This document shows positions 45,378-46,353 of a stretch of 46,353 bases of DNA, one piece after another. Position 1 is the stretch's first letter; each line of letters opens with the position of its first letter. This stretch comes from Flavobacteriaceae bacterium. GTDB taxonomy: Bacteria; Bacteroidota; Bacteroidia; Flavobacteriales; Flavobacteriaceae. Under the pieces are notes generated by a model. The model had not been told where the DNA came from, did not search any database, and worked only from the letters and a program-made list of their open reading frames with translations. The stretch spans positions 1-46,353 of the forward strand of contig JAHEMY010000007.1 of the NCBI GenBank assembly GCA_024643425.1, written 5' to 3'. Position numbers and translations under genes: made by a program.

Positions 45378-46283
45378 ATGAAAAATTTAGCATTCTTAAT
45401 CTTCCTGTTCTGTGGCATCTCTGCTTCAGCACAGCAGGATCCACAATACACCCAATACATGTATAACATGAATGTGGTGAATCCGGCCTACGCGGGTTCA
45501 AAGGAGACCTTATCATTAACGGCCTTGTATCGCAAGCAATGGTCCGGATTAGATGGCGCTCCGGAAACCTTTACGTTTTCAGGACACAGTCCTATTTCGG
45601 ATAAAGTAGGTTTAGGTTTATCGGCTATTAAAGATGAACTAGGACCCATTAATGAAACCAATGTGTTTGTCGATTTTTCCTATACACTTCAAGTTAGTGA
45701 AACGCTAAAATTAGCATTGGGATTAAAAGCAGGTGCTACCTTTCACGATGTTGGTCTAACCGATCTAGAATTACAGGACCCGAACGATCCATTTTTCTCT
45801 CAGGATATTAGCAATACCTACCCTAATATTGGTGCAGGAGCCTTTTTCTATGGAGACAACTTCTATGTTGGATTGTCGGTGCCTAATTTCTTGAACTCGG
45901 TTCATATCGATGAGAATGGATTGAAGTATGGAAGTGAAACCAAGCATTATTTCGCAACAGCAGGATACGTTTTTCAGCTGTCTGAAAACACCAAGTTAAA
46001 GCCATCGGCCATGGTGAAATCGGCTTTCGATGCACCGCTATCCTTTGATGTGAATTTGAATGCTTTGTTTTTTGAAAAGTTCGAAATTGGAGCTTCCTAT
46101 CGTTTAGAGGATTCCTTTAGCGGATTGGTTGGATTTCAAGTTGCACCCTATTTACGCATCGGATATGCTTACGACCACATAACCAGTGAACTGGATGTTG
46201 TTACCAATGCTTCGCATGAGGTGATCTTGACCTTCGATTTACTATTCAAGCAAAAAGCATTGCGTTCACCGCGTTACTTCTAA
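45378..46283 (+). CDS. PorP/SprF-family T9SS membrane protein
   Basis: An outer-membrane beta-barrel of the PorP/SprF family, about 301 residues from the ATG at 45378. It has a signal peptide ending ASAQ and the hallmark QQDPQYTQYMYNMNVVNPAYAGS. In Flavobacterium, SprF-like proteins are needed to export and anchor type B cargo encoded next door, which fits the preceding gene. An upstream in-frame ATG at 45339, two bases after the previous stop, would add 13 residues before the signal peptide and would suit translational coupling; both are possible. The C-terminal aromatic RYF is typical of barrels. Confidence 0.92.
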   Translation: MKNLAFLIFLFCGISASAQQDPQYTQYMYNMNVVNPAYAGSKETLSLTALYRKQWSGLDGAPETFTFSGHSPISDKVGLGLSAIKDELGPINETNVFVDFSYTLQVSETLKLALGLKAGATFHDVGLTDLELQDPNDPFFSQDISNTYPNIGAGAFFYGDNFYVGLSVPNFLNSVHIDENGLKYGSETKHYFATAGYVFQLSENTKLKPSAMVKSAFDAPLSFDVNLNALFFEKFEIGASYRLEDSFSGLVGFQVAPYLRIGYAYDHITSELDVVTNASHEVILTFDLLFKQKALRSPRYF

Positions 46284-46306
46284 TGATTAATTATAATTTC
46301 ATTACA

Positions 46307-46353
46307 ATGAAAAAAACACTTATCCTCTTTATTATATTTTCGGTGACCTTGAC
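46307..46353 (+). CDS. Start of an exported protein (cut by the window edge)
   Basis: The last 47 bases encode MKKTLILFIIFSVTLT, a classical signal-peptide start, 23 bp after the PorP/SprF stop. In many Flavobacteriia the PorP/SprF gene is followed by an OmpA-domain gene, so this may be one, but nothing in the visible residues shows it. Confidence 0.55.
   Translation, partial: MKKTLILFIIFSVTL

Overview
The window reads as a chromosomal segment of a member of the Flavobacteriaceae (phylum Bacteroidota). The evidence is internal. There are type IX secretion (T9SS) type A and type B sorting domains, a PorP/SprF protein, Bacteroidota-restricted families (DUF2480, DUF3078), many lipoproteins with acidic residues after the lipobox cysteine, and repeated matches to the Bacteroidota sigma-A promoter (TTTG, about 20 nt, TAnnTTTG) instead of E. 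coli-type promoters. No rRNA, tRNA, insertion sequence, prophage or CRISPR array was seen.

Layout. 1-3410: the 3' part of a very large outer-membrane protein resembling the SprA N-terminal region. 3502-9959: a small lipoprotein, glycyl-tRNA synthetase, a coiled-coil membrane protein, ComF, an Ig-like-domain lipoprotein, an omega-amidase-type nitrilase and an ankyrin protein. 10043-13547: katG and a methionine-type aminotransferase. 13616-17043: a three-subunit succinate dehydrogenase operon (sdhC-sdhA-sdhB, read leftward). 17371-18574: an OmpA-domain protein followed by a membrane-anchored helix-hairpin-helix protein. 18718-24074: Xaa-Pro aminopeptidase, a stand-alone CBM48-type domain, BrnQ, an alpha/beta hydrolase, a small zinc-finger-like protein and thiL. 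24304-31090: a five-gene run of exported proteins. 31221-39544: the suf iron-sulfur cluster operon with accessory genes. 39581-41827: hflX and a divergent endonuclease/exonuclease/phosphatase-family gene. 41942-46353: a T9SS type B adhesin-like protein, its PorP/SprF partner, and the first 47 bases of another exported protein.

The most interesting block is 24304-31090. Two tandem choice-of-anchor B/LVIVD-type T9SS cargo proteins, a propeller-like lipoprotein, an MbnP-family lipoprotein and a di-haem MbnH/MauG/cytochrome c peroxidase-family lipoprotein lie in one direction. The last four are separated by 9-30 bp. In Methylosinus, MbnH oxidises tryptophan in MbnP and MbnP binds copper. Here the pair has no methanobactin genes nearby and sits with secreted, histidine-rich propeller proteins, so a cell-surface copper or redox module is a reasonable but untested inference.

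The suf operon is sufA-like, sufB, a lipoprotein, sufC, sufD, sufS, a META-domain lipoprotein, sufE, a DUF59/SufT-like gene, and DUF2480. DUF3078 follows with its own promoter. Two exported lipoproteins embedded in a cytosolic cluster-assembly operon is unusual. katG with its ankyrin partner splits an aminotransferase from a nitrilase that would make a natural pair. Several promoters place the -10-like box only 4-5 nt from the ATG, suggesting leaderless mRNAs, and others fix start codons downstream of the longest open frame (sdhC, the hydrolase, hflX).
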